Assembly: GCA_903890265.1 (NCBI GenBank)
Contig: CAITAM010000029.1
Span: 1 to 21,153 of the forward strand
Length of the DNA stretch: 21,153 nucleotides
Origin: an uncultured Pseudomonadota bacterium
Lineage (GTDB): Bacteria; Pseudomonadota; Gammaproteobacteria; Steroidobacterales; Steroidobacteraceae
Reading direction: 5' to 3'
Position 1 is the stretch's first letter, and each line of letters begins with the position of its first letter. A program made the position numbers and the translations under genes. Below are positions 1 to 7,002 of this stretch, one piece after another. A model generated the notes under the pieces. It searched no databases, was not told the DNA's origin, and saw only the letters and a program-made list of their open reading frames with translations.

Positions 1-64
1 CGGCTGGCGCAGCGCCCACAGGAGGCGATCCCGGCGCAGGCAGCATCAATATATCAGGCCAGTA

Positions 65-364
65 TCAAATTAACGGCGCCGTGGCCACGTCAGGCGTCGG
101 CAGCTCCCGCAGCGCGGCGCCGGAGAAGAACTCGGCGGCCTCGTGCGCCAGTCGAACCTGCAGCGGCCCGGGGAGCTCCTCGTCCAGCGGATCCGCGGCG
201 ATCTGCAGCAGCGCGACGGCGGCCTCGATCGACGCCCGATCGAAGTCCGGGTGGCGGGCGAGGAGCTCGGCGAGCTCGCGCGCGTCGCTGCTGCTCAAGT
301 TGCCCACCAGATCGTCGATGTAAAGCGCCGTCAGCCGGACGGCCTCGAGCTGGGCGGCCATCAT
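65..364 (-). CDS. Short anti-sigma-like protein (RskA/ChrR N-terminal-like), hypothetical
   Basis: This 99-residue protein is read from ATG at 364, whose bases overlap the TGA stop of the sigma factor gene (ATGA, 4-base overlap), so the two are translationally coupled. Its sequence is a helical run beginning LTALYIDDLVGNLS, then DARELAELLARHPDF, then an LQIAADP stretch. This resembles the cytoplasmic N-terminal helices that RskA/ChrR-type anti-sigma factors use to bind region 4 of their sigma. It has no Cys, so no HxxxCxxC zinc site, and no hydrophobic stretch that could form a membrane segment. Typical family members are about 200-260 residues, so this is either a minimal soluble anti-sigma or an unrelated co-translated partner. 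The function is inferred from gene order and weak sequence character only. Confidence 0.7.
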   Translation of the reverse strand: MMAAQLEAVRLTALYIDDLVGNLSSSDARELAELLARHPDFDRASIEAAVALLQIAADPLDEELPGPLQVRLAHEAAEFFSGAALRELPTPDVATAPLI

Positions 365-957
365 GGGCGCTCCTCCGAGACCGCGGCCGCGGGGGCCGCC
401 GGTAAGAGCATCGCGCGCACCTTGAGAATGCCCCGTCGCACCAGGGTCTTGACGGTGCCCAGGGGAAGCCCGGTCCGCTCGGCGACTTCCGCGTGCGAGT
501 AGCCGTGGGCGAGCGCGAGCGTAATGACCCGTTGCTGCACGGCCGGCAGCTGGGCGAGCACGCTGCGCGCCAGTTCGATCTCGGCATCGCGCTCGGCGTG
601 CGTCCCGGGCGAGGACTCGGCCTCGGGCACGTCGTCGAGCGGCACCACGCGCGACTCATGCCGGTGTGACGACCGCCGCCGGTCGATGAGGCGGCGCCGG
701 GCGAGGAGCGTCACGAAGACCCGCTCCGGACCGCGGTTCGCGTCAAAGCGCGCCGCGCTCGCCCACAGGTCCATGAAGATCTCCTGCACCGCGTCTTCCG
801 CGTCGGTGGTCGTGGCGGAAAACCGCCGCGCCATCGACCAGACGAGCGGCCCGTAGCGCCGGATGCAGGCGTTCACGGCGAGACGCTCACCGGCCGCGAT
901 GCGTGGCAACAGCGGCTCGTCCGCCGGCGACAGGCGCTCGGAAGTGGGCGACGTCAT
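361..957 (-). CDS. ECF-type RNA polymerase sigma-70 factor
   Basis: The 198-residue product fits the extracytoplasmic-function sigma family, which redirects RNA polymerase to a small regulon. Region 2 covers about residues 30-100, with CIRRYGPLVWSMARRF, the core-binding DAEDAVQEIFMDLW and the -10-reading LLARRRLIDRRR. Region 4 covers about 130-185, with the helix-turn-helix HAEVAERTGLPLGTVKTLVRRG that reads the -35 element. The ATG at 957 was chosen because it precedes the start of the conserved fold and has GAGGAC upstream; an in-frame extension to 1170 has no recognisable domain. A small anti-sigma-like gene overlaps its stop, and a lipoprotein gene is divergent. A matched promoter pair between them suggests autoregulation. 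The inducing signal is unknown. Confidence 0.92.
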   Translation of the reverse strand: MTSPTSERLSPADEPLLPRIAAGERLAVNACIRRYGPLVWSMARRFSATTTDAEDAVQEIFMDLWASAARFDANRGPERVFVTLLARRRLIDRRRSSHRHESRVVPLDDVPEAESSPGTHAERDAEIELARSVLAQLPAVQQRVITLALAHGYSHAEVAERTGLPLGTVKTLVRRGILKVRAMLLPAAPAAAVSEERP

Positions 958-1040
958 GCCTGCGCTGTCCTCTGACTCCACCGCCACCCACCCACGTCCC
1001 GCCTCCGTCGTGCGGCCGGCGCGACCCCTGTGTTCGTCCC

Positions 1041-1069
1041 TTCGTTGCTGCGCCGGCCGCGGATTCACG
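1041..1069 (-). promoter_or_regulatory. Candidate ECF promoter driving the sigma factor operon
   Basis: On the minus strand CGTGAATCCG (1069-1060) includes the -35-like TGAATC at 1067-1062. After 17 bases comes CGAA at 1044-1041 as a -10-like box. The layout and spacing match the candidate on the other strand exactly. It would give a leader of about 75-80 bases before the sigma factor ATG at 957. The assignment rests on symmetry and spacing and is not a match to a known regulon consensus. Confidence 0.45.
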
Positions 1070-1098
1070 CTCCGGCGCCTGAGGCGAAACGGCGCGGC

Positions 1099-1128
1099 CG
1101 TGAATCCGAACGCCCACGACCTCCGTAC
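1099..1128 (+). promoter_or_regulatory. Candidate ECF promoter driving the DUF4397 lipoprotein gene
   Basis: CGTGAATCCG at 1099-1108 carries TGAATC at 1101-1106, followed after 17 bases by CGTA at 1124-1127. The -35-like box is identical to that on the minus strand, and the -10-like box differs by one base (CGTA against CGAA). Two divergent promoters sharing both boxes at the same spacing fit a sigma factor that activates itself and its main target. Confidence 0.45.
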
Positions 1129-1267
1129 AGCCAAGAGGGAAACGCACGGACCGCGATAGCTCTGGTGCATCGCGGCTCACGGTTTGCCTTTGCCGCCCGA
1201 CACCTCAATCCGACTGGAGAAAACCAATGTTCAGCACGACTCGGCCCACTGCCAGGGGAGCACAGCC

Positions 1268-2914
1268 ATGAGTTCCTTCATCCGCACCTTCAGCGCCCTC
1301 GCGCTCACTGCCCTGCTCGGTCTCCTGAGCGGCTGCAATAACGACACCCAGACCACGATCCTGTCGCTCGATCTCACGCCCGCGGCGTCGACCGTGACGC
1401 TTGGCACGACACAGCAGCTCAGCGTCATCGGCCATTACAACGACGGCTCGCAGCGTGACGTCACGTCGCTCGCCACGTTCACGTCGCAGACCCCGTCGGT
1501 GGCGACCGTGTCGAGCGGCGGCCTCGCGACCGGTGTCGGGGCGGGCACCGCCGTCATCTCGGCGTCGGTCGACAATGTGCAGAGCACCGCCAACGTGACC
1601 GTGGCAGTCAGCACCGTGGCCGTGCTGCACGCCTCGCCCGATGCGCCGAACGTTAACGTGCTGGTGGACGGCAAGACGGCCGTCACCGGACTCGCGTTCG
1701 GCCAGGGCACGGCGCCCGTGACACTCGCGACCGGGGCGCACACGCTCGCCGTGCAGGCACAGCTGCCGGGCGGCGGTCTCGCCACCGTGATTCCGGCGTC
1801 CGGCGACTCGGTGTCCGAGACCCTGGCCAACAACACGCAGTACATCGTCATTGCCGAGGGCCCGGTGGCGAGCATTGCGCCGCAGATCTTCACCCGGCCC
1901 CTGTCGGCCGTGGCCGCGGGCGAGGCGCGCGTCCAGGTCTTCCACGCAGCGCCGGCAGCGCCGAGCGTCGACGTGTACGTCACGGCACCGGGTGCGGGCG
2001 TGGCCTCGCAGACCGCGCTTGGCACCTTCGCGTTCAAGGGCAGCCTCGGGCCGGTATCGGTGCCCGCCGGTTCCTACGAAATCTACGTCACCCTCGCCGG
2101 GACGAAGACCGTGGTCTATGACTCGGGCGTGGTGCCGCTGGCCGCCGGCGCGGACCTGCTGATCGCCGCCGAGCAGAACACCGGTCCCGGCAGCTCGCCG
2201 ATCACGCTCGCGGTCACGGACGCGACCGGCAAGAACTCGGCACTGCTCGACAGCTCGACGCCGGCTGCCGTTCGCGTCGTGCATGCCTCGCCTGACGCAC
2301 CGGCCGTGGCCGTCTACGCCAACGACAGCTTCACCTCGGCATTCATCCCGTGCCTCGCCTTCCCGGGCTACACCGGCAGCCAGGCCGCCTCGTGCCCGAC
2401 CTTCACCGGGTATGCCGCGATCCAGCCGGCGTCGAGTGTCACCAGCGTCCAGGTCACGCCGTACGGCAACCCGGGCGTGATCGCGATCAACGCGCCGGTG
2501 AAGCTCAGTGCCGGCACGCGCTACAGCGTCTACGCCGTCGGCGACCTCGCGAACATTGCCCCGCTCGTGCTGACCGACGACGCGCGCCGGATCGCGACCG
2601 AGGCCAAGCTGCGGGTGATTCACGCGTCGCCGAGCGCCGGCAACGTCGATATCTACCTGACGGCGTCCGCGTCGCTCACCGGCGCCACCCCGGCGCTCAC
2701 CAACGTCCCGTTCAAGGCCGACAGTGGCTTCCTGCCGGTCGCGGCGGGCAGCTACTACGTGACGGTCACGCCCACCGGCAAGACGACCCCGGCCATTGGT
2801 CCGCTCGCGATTACGCTCGCGAACAAGGGCATCTACACGGCCGTGGCCGTTGACCACGTCGGTGGCGGCGCGCCGCTCGGCCTGATCACGCTGGACGACT
2901 TCGCCACGCCCTGA
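1268..2914 (+). CDS. Exported lipoprotein with Big-2-like domain and four DUF4397 repeats
   Basis: This 548-residue surface or periplasmic lipoprotein starts at ATG 1268, which has AGGGGAG upstream. The signal peptide runs to a lipobox LLSGC with lipidated Cys23. A bacterial Ig-like (Big-2) domain spans about 32-113, recognisable by VTLGTTQQLSVIG and the GLATGVGAGTAVISAS ending. Four DUF4397 units follow, each opening with a HASPDAP-like motif: 121-127 (HASPDAP), 226-232 (HAAPAAP), 339-345 (HASPDAP) and 452-458 (HASPSAG). The only two Cys outside the lipobox (362 and 376) sit in unit three and could form a disulfide. DUF4397 has no established activity; such proteins are usually envelope-associated. 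Its divergent placement from the sigma factor suggests it is the regulated envelope target. Confidence 0.9.
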   Translation: MSSFIRTFSALALTALLGLLSGCNNDTQTTILSLDLTPAASTVTLGTTQQLSVIGHYNDGSQRDVTSLATFTSQTPSVATVSSGGLATGVGAGTAVISASVDNVQSTANVTVAVSTVAVLHASPDAPNVNVLVDGKTAVTGLAFGQGTAPVTLATGAHTLAVQAQLPGGGLATVIPASGDSVSETLANNTQYIVIAEGPVASIAPQIFTRPLSAVAAGEARVQVFHAAPAAPSVDVYVTAPGAGVASQTALGTFAFKGSLGPVSVPAGSYEIYVTLAGTKTVVYDSGVVPLAAGADLLIAAEQNTGPGSSPITLAVTDATGKNSALLDSSTPAAVRVVHASPDAPAVAVYANDSFTSAFIPCLAFPGYTGSQAASCPTFTGYAAIQPASSVTSVQVTPYGNPGVIAINAPVKLSAGTRYSVYAVGDLANIAPLVLTDDARRIATEAKLRVIHASPSAGNVDIYLTASASLTGATPALTNVPFKADSGFLPVAAGSYYVTVTPTGKTTPAIGPLAITLANKGIYTAVAVDHVGGGAPLGLITLDDFATP

Positions 2915-2948
2915 CAACACGGAGGCTGATTCGTCATCTACCGCCGGG

Positions 2949-2968
2949 CACCGCGCGAGAGCGCGGTG
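2949..2968. terminator. GC-rich hairpin between convergent genes
   Basis: CACCGCGC (2949-2956), a GAGA tetraloop, and GCGCGGTG (2961-2968) form a perfect 8-bp stem 34 bases after the lipoprotein stop. The loop is of the stable GNRA class. There is no T-run, so it may act as an RNA-end barrier or a weak bidirectional terminator between the converging lipoprotein and potG genes. Confidence 0.5.
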
Positions 2969-2978
2969 TTCGGTCGGT

Positions 2979-3000
2979 ACCGGATCGCAAGCGGTCCGGT
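2979..3000. terminator. Second hairpin beside the potG stop
   Basis: ACCGGATCG (2979-2987) pairs with CGGTCCGGT (2992-3000) with one T-G wobble and a CAAG loop. It lies five bases beyond the minus-strand potG stop and could end that operon's transcript together with the neighbouring hairpin. It also lacks a T-run. Confidence 0.45.
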
Positions 3001-3005
3001 CGGAC

Positions 3006-4154
3006 TCAGGACTCGAGGACGATGCCGGCGGTGACGTCCCAGCTCGCGTAGACGGTGTCGTTCCAGTCGATGGCCCGCTCGGCCGTGCGCCGGTCGTTCT
3101 GCATTACCGCCGAGAGGAGCTTCCCCGTCTCGGTCTTGACCTGGTAGGTCGAGCGGTTGCCAAGGTAACCGAGCTCCCAGACCGTGCCTTTTACCTGGTT
3201 GATGCCGGCGTCCGCGAGCGGCTCCTTGCTGAGCCAGATCTTCTCCGGCCGCACGGCGACCCACGCGCGCTGCCCCGGGCTGAATCGCCCGAGGTCGTCG
3301 ACCCGCACCGGCACGCCGAGCTCATCGGACTGCAGGGTCACGATGCCCGGCTCCCCGGCGATCACGGTGCCCTCGAAGAAATTGGTCGTACCGATGAAGT
3401 CGGCCACGAACCGCGAACGCGGGAACTCGTAGATTTCGGACGGCGTTCCGACCTGCAGCACCTTGCCCTGGTCCATGACGGCGATCCGGCTGGAGAGGGC
3501 CATCGCCTCGTCCTGGTCGTGGGTCACGATGACGAAGGTGGTGCCGACTTCGTGCTGGATATCCATGAGCTCGAACTGCGTCTGCTCGCGCAGCTTCTTG
3601 TCGAGCGCCGAGAGCGGCTCGTCGAGCAGCAGTACCTTGGGACGGCGGATGAGGGCGCGGGCGAGCGCGACCCGCTGGCGCTGCCCGCCGGACAGCTGGT
3701 GCGGCTTGCGCTTGCCGAGGTGGCCGAGCTGCACCAGTTCGAGGGCATCGGCAATTCGCTTGGCCTTTTCGGCCGCGGGCACGCTGAGTGTGCGCAGCCC
3801 GTAGCCCACGTTGCTCTCGACGGTCATGTGCGGAAAGAGCGCGTAGGACTGGAACATCATGTTGACCGGCCGCTCGTGGGCCGGAACGCCAACGAGATCC
3901 GCGCCCTCGAGGGTCAGCCGCCCCGACGTGGGCTCGGCAAACCCCGCCAGCATCCGCAGCAGCGTGGTCTTGCCGCAGCCCGATGAACCGACGAGGGCGA
4001 AAATCTCGCCCTTGTAGATCCTGAGGTTGACGTTATCGACCGCGTTGAACGAGCCGTAGGTCTTCGTCACGCCGGCGATGACGATCTGCGGGACCTGGTT
4101 GGGGTCCAGCCACGGCCGATCGGCATCGGGCTTTGCCGGGGTCGGGCTCGTCAT
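3006..4154 (-). CDS. potG: PotG-type polyamine/betaine ABC transporter ATPase
   Basis: This cytoplasmic ATPase of a PotFGHI-type importer is 382 residues long from ATG 4154. It carries Walker A GSSGCGKT (56-63), Q-loop Gln102 in MMFQSYALFPHMT, signature LSGGQ (154-158), Walker B VLLLDE (174-179) and switch His212 in THDQDEAM. A C-terminal TOBE-type domain follows (about 285-380, including VAVRPEKIWLS). The length and the order of motifs match E. coli PotG. A GTG at 4181 would add nine residues; neither start has a strong ribosome binding site. It is the last gene of the minus-strand operon, 61 bases after the GcvT-like gene, while its permeases and binding protein are encoded 9-13 kb away. 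The likely cargo is a cationic or quaternary amine rather than a classic polyamine, inferred from the neighbours. Confidence 0.92.
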   Translation of the reverse strand: MTSPTPAKPDADRPWLDPNQVPQIVIAGVTKTYGSFNAVDNVNLRIYKGEIFALVGSSGCGKTTLLRMLAGFAEPTSGRLTLEGADLVGVPAHERPVNMMFQSYALFPHMTVESNVGYGLRTLSVPAAEKAKRIADALELVQLGHLGKRKPHQLSGGQRQRVALARALIRRPKVLLLDEPLSALDKKLREQTQFELMDIQHEVGTTFVIVTHDQDEAMALSSRIAVMDQGKVLQVGTPSEIYEFPRSRFVADFIGTTNFFEGTVIAGEPGIVTLQSDELGVPVRVDDLGRFSPGQRAWVAVRPEKIWLSKEPLADAGINQVKGTVWELGYLGNRSTYQVKTETGKLLSAVMQNDRRTAERAIDWNDTVYASWDVTAGIVLES

Positions 4155-4215
4155 AGGACCCGGTGGAGCATGTCGTGGCACACACGGCGTCGCATGGCGG
4201 CGGGCGGACCCTGGC

Positions 4216-5424
4216 CTAGCGGTCCGCGGGCGGCGTCACCCGCCGGCGTTCGGGCGCGAAGAAGGGCTTTTCCACGACCTCCGCCTGCACCATCCGTCGC
4301 TCCCACACGAGCTCGCGATTGAGATAGATCTCGGCCCATACCTTGGAGCCTAGCGCGAAGTGCGGGGCGTTGACGATGGCGAGTGCGATATTGCGCTTGC
4401 AGGTCGGCGACCAGAGCGCGGACGTGACGAAGCCGATCTCCTGGCGCCCCGACTCTTCCGTATACAGCAGGGCACTGTGTGCCGGCTTGTTGCCGGCGAC
4501 GTCGAGGCCAACCAGGCGACGGGCCACGCCCCGCGCCTGCTCGGCGACCAGGGCGCGGCGGCCGTTGAAGTGGCCCTTCTTGAAATCGACCAGCCAGTCG
4601 AGCCCGAGTTCCAGCGGTGAGCGGTCCCGTCCGAGGCGAACCGTGCTCTCCGCGGAGACGAAGTCGTAGTGCGGCATCAGGAAGCCCGCCTCGATACGGA
4701 CCGCGTTCAGCGCCTGCGAACCGATCGCTCGGATCCCCCGCAGACGCCCGGCCTCCATCAGGCGATCCCAGATGAACTCCGCCTTGTCCGGTGGCATCCA
4801 GATTTCGTAGCCGAGATCGCCCGTGAACCCGGTGCGGGAGGCCATCACCTCGACCCCCTCGACGGCGAACCGGCCGATGTCGAACGGCTTGAGCTGCTCG
4901 ATCCCGGCAAGGCCGAGCTGCTTCAGGATCCAGCACGAGGTCGGCCCCTGGACGGCGAGTGCCGCCACCTGCTCGGTCACTTCCTCCACCGTCACGTCGT
5001 AGCCGATCGCGGCATCGAGCAGCCAGTCGATCTGCCGCTCGGCCGAGCACAGCCAGTACTCGTCCTCGCCGAGCCTGAACAGCGTGCCGTCATCGAGGAT
5101 GTGGCCATTGTCATTGCACCAGACGGTGTACATGACACGGTTGACCTTGAGCTTCGCGACGTCCCGCGTCACGAGGTGGTTGAGGTAGCGGCCGGCGGCG
5201 GGTCCCTTGATCCGGTATTTGACCATCGGCGTGAGGTCAAAGACACCGGTGGCATTGCGTACGGCGAAGTATTCCTGCTCGGGCGTCGTGAACACGTCGA
5301 CGGTCGTGTAGCCGGCCCAGGCGACGAAGCTGTCGTGCTGGCTGAGCTCACGCGCCCGGTTATGGAAGGGCGTTCTCAGCAGCGGCTGCTTGAAGTGAGG
5401 CAATTCCGTCTCTTTAACGCTCAT
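4216..5424 (-). CDS. GcvT-like folate-dependent aminomethyl/methyl transferase
   Basis: The 402-residue protein belongs to the glycine-cleavage T-protein superfamily (GcvT, DmdA and the C-terminal domains of dimethylglycine and sarcosine dehydrogenases), which move one-carbon units from amines or sulfonium compounds to tetrahydrofolate. It shows the family core: GVFDLTPMVKYRIKGP (60-75), NGHILDDGT with the conserved acidic pair Asp111-Asp112, VQGPTS, then SRTGFTGDLGYEIW, and a C-terminal barrel from about 300. ATG 5424 was chosen because the conserved N-terminus begins just after it and it lies four bases past the upstream FAD gene stop; an in-frame extension to 5619 would run into that gene. 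Being separate from the FAD enzymes, it may capture formaldehyde-level carbon released during N-demethylation. It has no glycine-cleavage partners here, so a housekeeping role is unlikely. Confidence 0.88.
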   Translation of the reverse strand: MSVKETELPHFKQPLLRTPFHNRARELSQHDSFVAWAGYTTVDVFTTPEQEYFAVRNATGVFDLTPMVKYRIKGPAAGRYLNHLVTRDVAKLKVNRVMYTVWCNDNGHILDDGTLFRLGEDEYWLCSAERQIDWLLDAAIGYDVTVEEVTEQVAALAVQGPTSCWILKQLGLAGIEQLKPFDIGRFAVEGVEVMASRTGFTGDLGYEIWMPPDKAEFIWDRLMEAGRLRGIRAIGSQALNAVRIEAGFLMPHYDFVSAESTVRLGRDRSPLELGLDWLVDFKKGHFNGRRALVAEQARGVARRLVGLDVAGNKPAHSALLYTEESGRQEIGFVTSALWSPTCKRNIALAIVNAPHFALGSKVWAEIYLNRELVWERRMVQAEVVEKPFFAPERRRVTPPADR

Positions 5425-5428
5425 GGTC

Positions 5429-6982
5429 TCATACCGCCTTTGCCAGCACGGCCTGCGCCGCGAGGCGCCCGTTCTCACCAACCACGCCGCCGCCCGGGTG
5501 GGACGCGGCCCCGCAGAGGAACAGCCCCTGCACCGGCGTCGCGTACTGGGCCGCACCCGGCACGGGACGAACGAACAGGAACTGGTCGAACGCCAGCTCC
5601 GCGTGGTGCCAGTGGCCACCCCGGTTGCCGTAGCGCCGCTCCAGGTCGAGCGGGGTCAGAAGCTCCACCGCACGAACCGACTCCTTGAGCCCCGGGGCCA
5701 GTGCCTCCAGGCGGTCGAGCAGGAGCGCCTGGTAGGCGTCCTTGCTCCCGTCCCAGCCGGCGCGAAGATCCCGCGGCGCGCATTCGATCACCGCCGACAG
5801 GACGTGCTGCCCGGACGGCGCAAGCGTCGGGTCGTTCATCGTCGGCACCGTGATTTCGAGCGCCGGCTCCGCCGAGTGCTCGCCGTACTTCGGCGCGTCG
5901 AACGCGCGCTCGAGGTAGGCCATCGATGGCGAAAACAGCAGCCGGCCCTTGAGCGCACTCTGGGACAGATTAAGGAATGCCGGCAGCCGGTCGAGCGCGA
6001 GGTGCAGCTTCGCGGTGACGCCGCGGGCCCGGCAGTGATCGACCTTGCGCACGAAGCCGGTGTCGAGGTGCTCCGGCCCCAGCAAGTCCAGGAACGTCGT
6101 CTTCGGGTCCGCGTTCGAGACGACCACCGGTGCGAGCAGACTTTCGCCGGACCCGAGGACGACGCCGGTCACGCGGTCGTCCGCCACCAGCACGCGCTCG
6201 ACGCGGGTCCCCGTGCGCACCTCGGCACCCGCAGCGGTCGCGGCACGGGTGAGGGCATCGGTCAGGCCACCCATGCCGCCCACGGGCTGCGCCAGGCCGG
6301 TGTTGCCGTCCGCGGACTCGAGCGCCTGGCGCATGAGCCAGGTCAGCACCGTGCCCGGGGCCCGCGGCCCGAGGTTGGCGCCGAGCGTCGCATCAAACGC
6401 CAGCGCCCCCTTCAGCAGCGGCGAGCTGAAATTGTCCTCGAGGAGATCGTAGGCATTCATGCCGATGATGCGCAGCAGTTCGCGCATGTCCCGTCGCCCG
6501 AGCCGGCGCACCTGCCAGCCGAGCTTCAGGAGCGCGATCCGGTCCGACCAGGCGTCGGTGCCGAGGCGCGGCGGCGGCGCGCCGAGCATCGGCCGCAATG
6601 CACCGGCCAGCCGCGTGAATCGCGCGGTGAAGGCCGGATACGCCGCGGCATCGGCCGGTGACGCGGCGGCCACGGCATCGGCGGCGAGCGACAGGTGATT
6701 GCCCTCGGCCGACAGCGCCGTCGTTGGCATGCGTGTCGCGGCAAAGCGCAGACCCTGCTGCTCGAGGCCGAGCGCGGTGATGAGCGCGCGCGGCATGAGG
6801 TGCAGGAGGTGCGCGGTGGAAGCCCGAAAGCCCGGCGCGAACTCGTGCGTACCCGCGGCGCCGCCCGTCGCGGCCGAGCCCTCGACGATGAGGACCCGCT
6901 TGCCGCGCTTGGCGAGCAGCGCACCGCAGACCAGGCCGTTGTGTCCCGCGCCGATAATGATGACGTCGAAATGTGCTTGCAC
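5429..6982 (-). CDS. CrtI/PYROXD2-type FAD-dependent oxidoreductase 1
   Basis: This 517-residue flavoprotein has a Rossmann FAD site at the N-terminus (IIIGAGHNG, glycines 11-16, with ribose-binding Glu34 and the TGGAAGT stretch). The C-terminal FAD-closing segment is LFLCGAASHPGGGVVGENG. The architecture is that of the phytoene-desaturase-like, PYROXD2-type family rather than the DMGDH or monoamine oxidase families. Members oxidise C-C or C-N bonds and their natural substrates are mostly unknown. The start is GTG at 6982 with AGGG upstream, 20 bases after the previous gene's stop. It is a diverged paralogue of the next gene upstream (both have GAGHNGLV and SHPGGGV), so the two may act on successive intermediates or form a heteromer. 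The reaction is unresolved. Confidence 0.88.
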   Translation of the reverse strand: MQAHFDVIIIGAGHNGLVCGALLAKRGKRVLIVEGSAATGGAAGTHEFAPGFRASTAHLLHLMPRALITALGLEQQGLRFAATRMPTTALSAEGNHLSLAADAVAAASPADAAAYPAFTARFTRLAGALRPMLGAPPPRLGTDAWSDRIALLKLGWQVRRLGRRDMRELLRIIGMNAYDLLEDNFSSPLLKGALAFDATLGANLGPRAPGTVLTWLMRQALESADGNTGLAQPVGGMGGLTDALTRAATAAGAEVRTGTRVERVLVADDRVTGVVLGSGESLLAPVVVSNADPKTTFLDLLGPEHLDTGFVRKVDHCRARGVTAKLHLALDRLPAFLNLSQSALKGRLLFSPSMAYLERAFDAPKYGEHSAEPALEITVPTMNDPTLAPSGQHVLSAVIECAPRDLRAGWDGSKDAYQALLLDRLEALAPGLKESVRAVELLTPLDLERRYGNRGGHWHHAELAFDQFLFVRPVPGAAQYATPVQGLFLCGAASHPGGGVVGENGRLAAQAVLAKAV

Positions 6983-7002
6983 GCTGTGGCCCTGCGCTGG
7001 AA

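Larger units (their letters stand above)
958..1267. promoter_or_regulatory. Divergent promoter region between sigma factor and DUF4397 lipoprotein genes
   Basis: These 310 bases hold no convincing gene. The region contains a perfect 10-bp inverted repeat with arms at 1060-1069 and 1099-1108 (CGGATTCACG and CGTGAATCCG). Each arm reads as a -35-like box pointing outward. The lipoprotein ribosome binding site (AGGGGAG, 7 bases before ATG 1268) and the sigma factor ribosome binding site (GAGGAC) lie at the two edges. Confidence 0.6.

Noticed and set aside
1..64. Left-edge sequence as a terminator or gene end
   Set aside because: I see no convincing hairpin with T-run and no reading frame with family features.
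1205..2920. 571-codon open frame antisense to the DUF4397 lipoprotein gene
   Set aside because: It has an Arg/Gly/His-rich low-complexity translation with no domain, and lies opposite a gene with signal peptide, lipobox and repeats. It is a by-product of GC-rich codon use.
5425..5619. N-terminal extension of the GcvT-like protein
   Set aside because: It would run into the FAD gene and its residues are Arg/Ser-rich without homology; ATG 5424 fits the family start.
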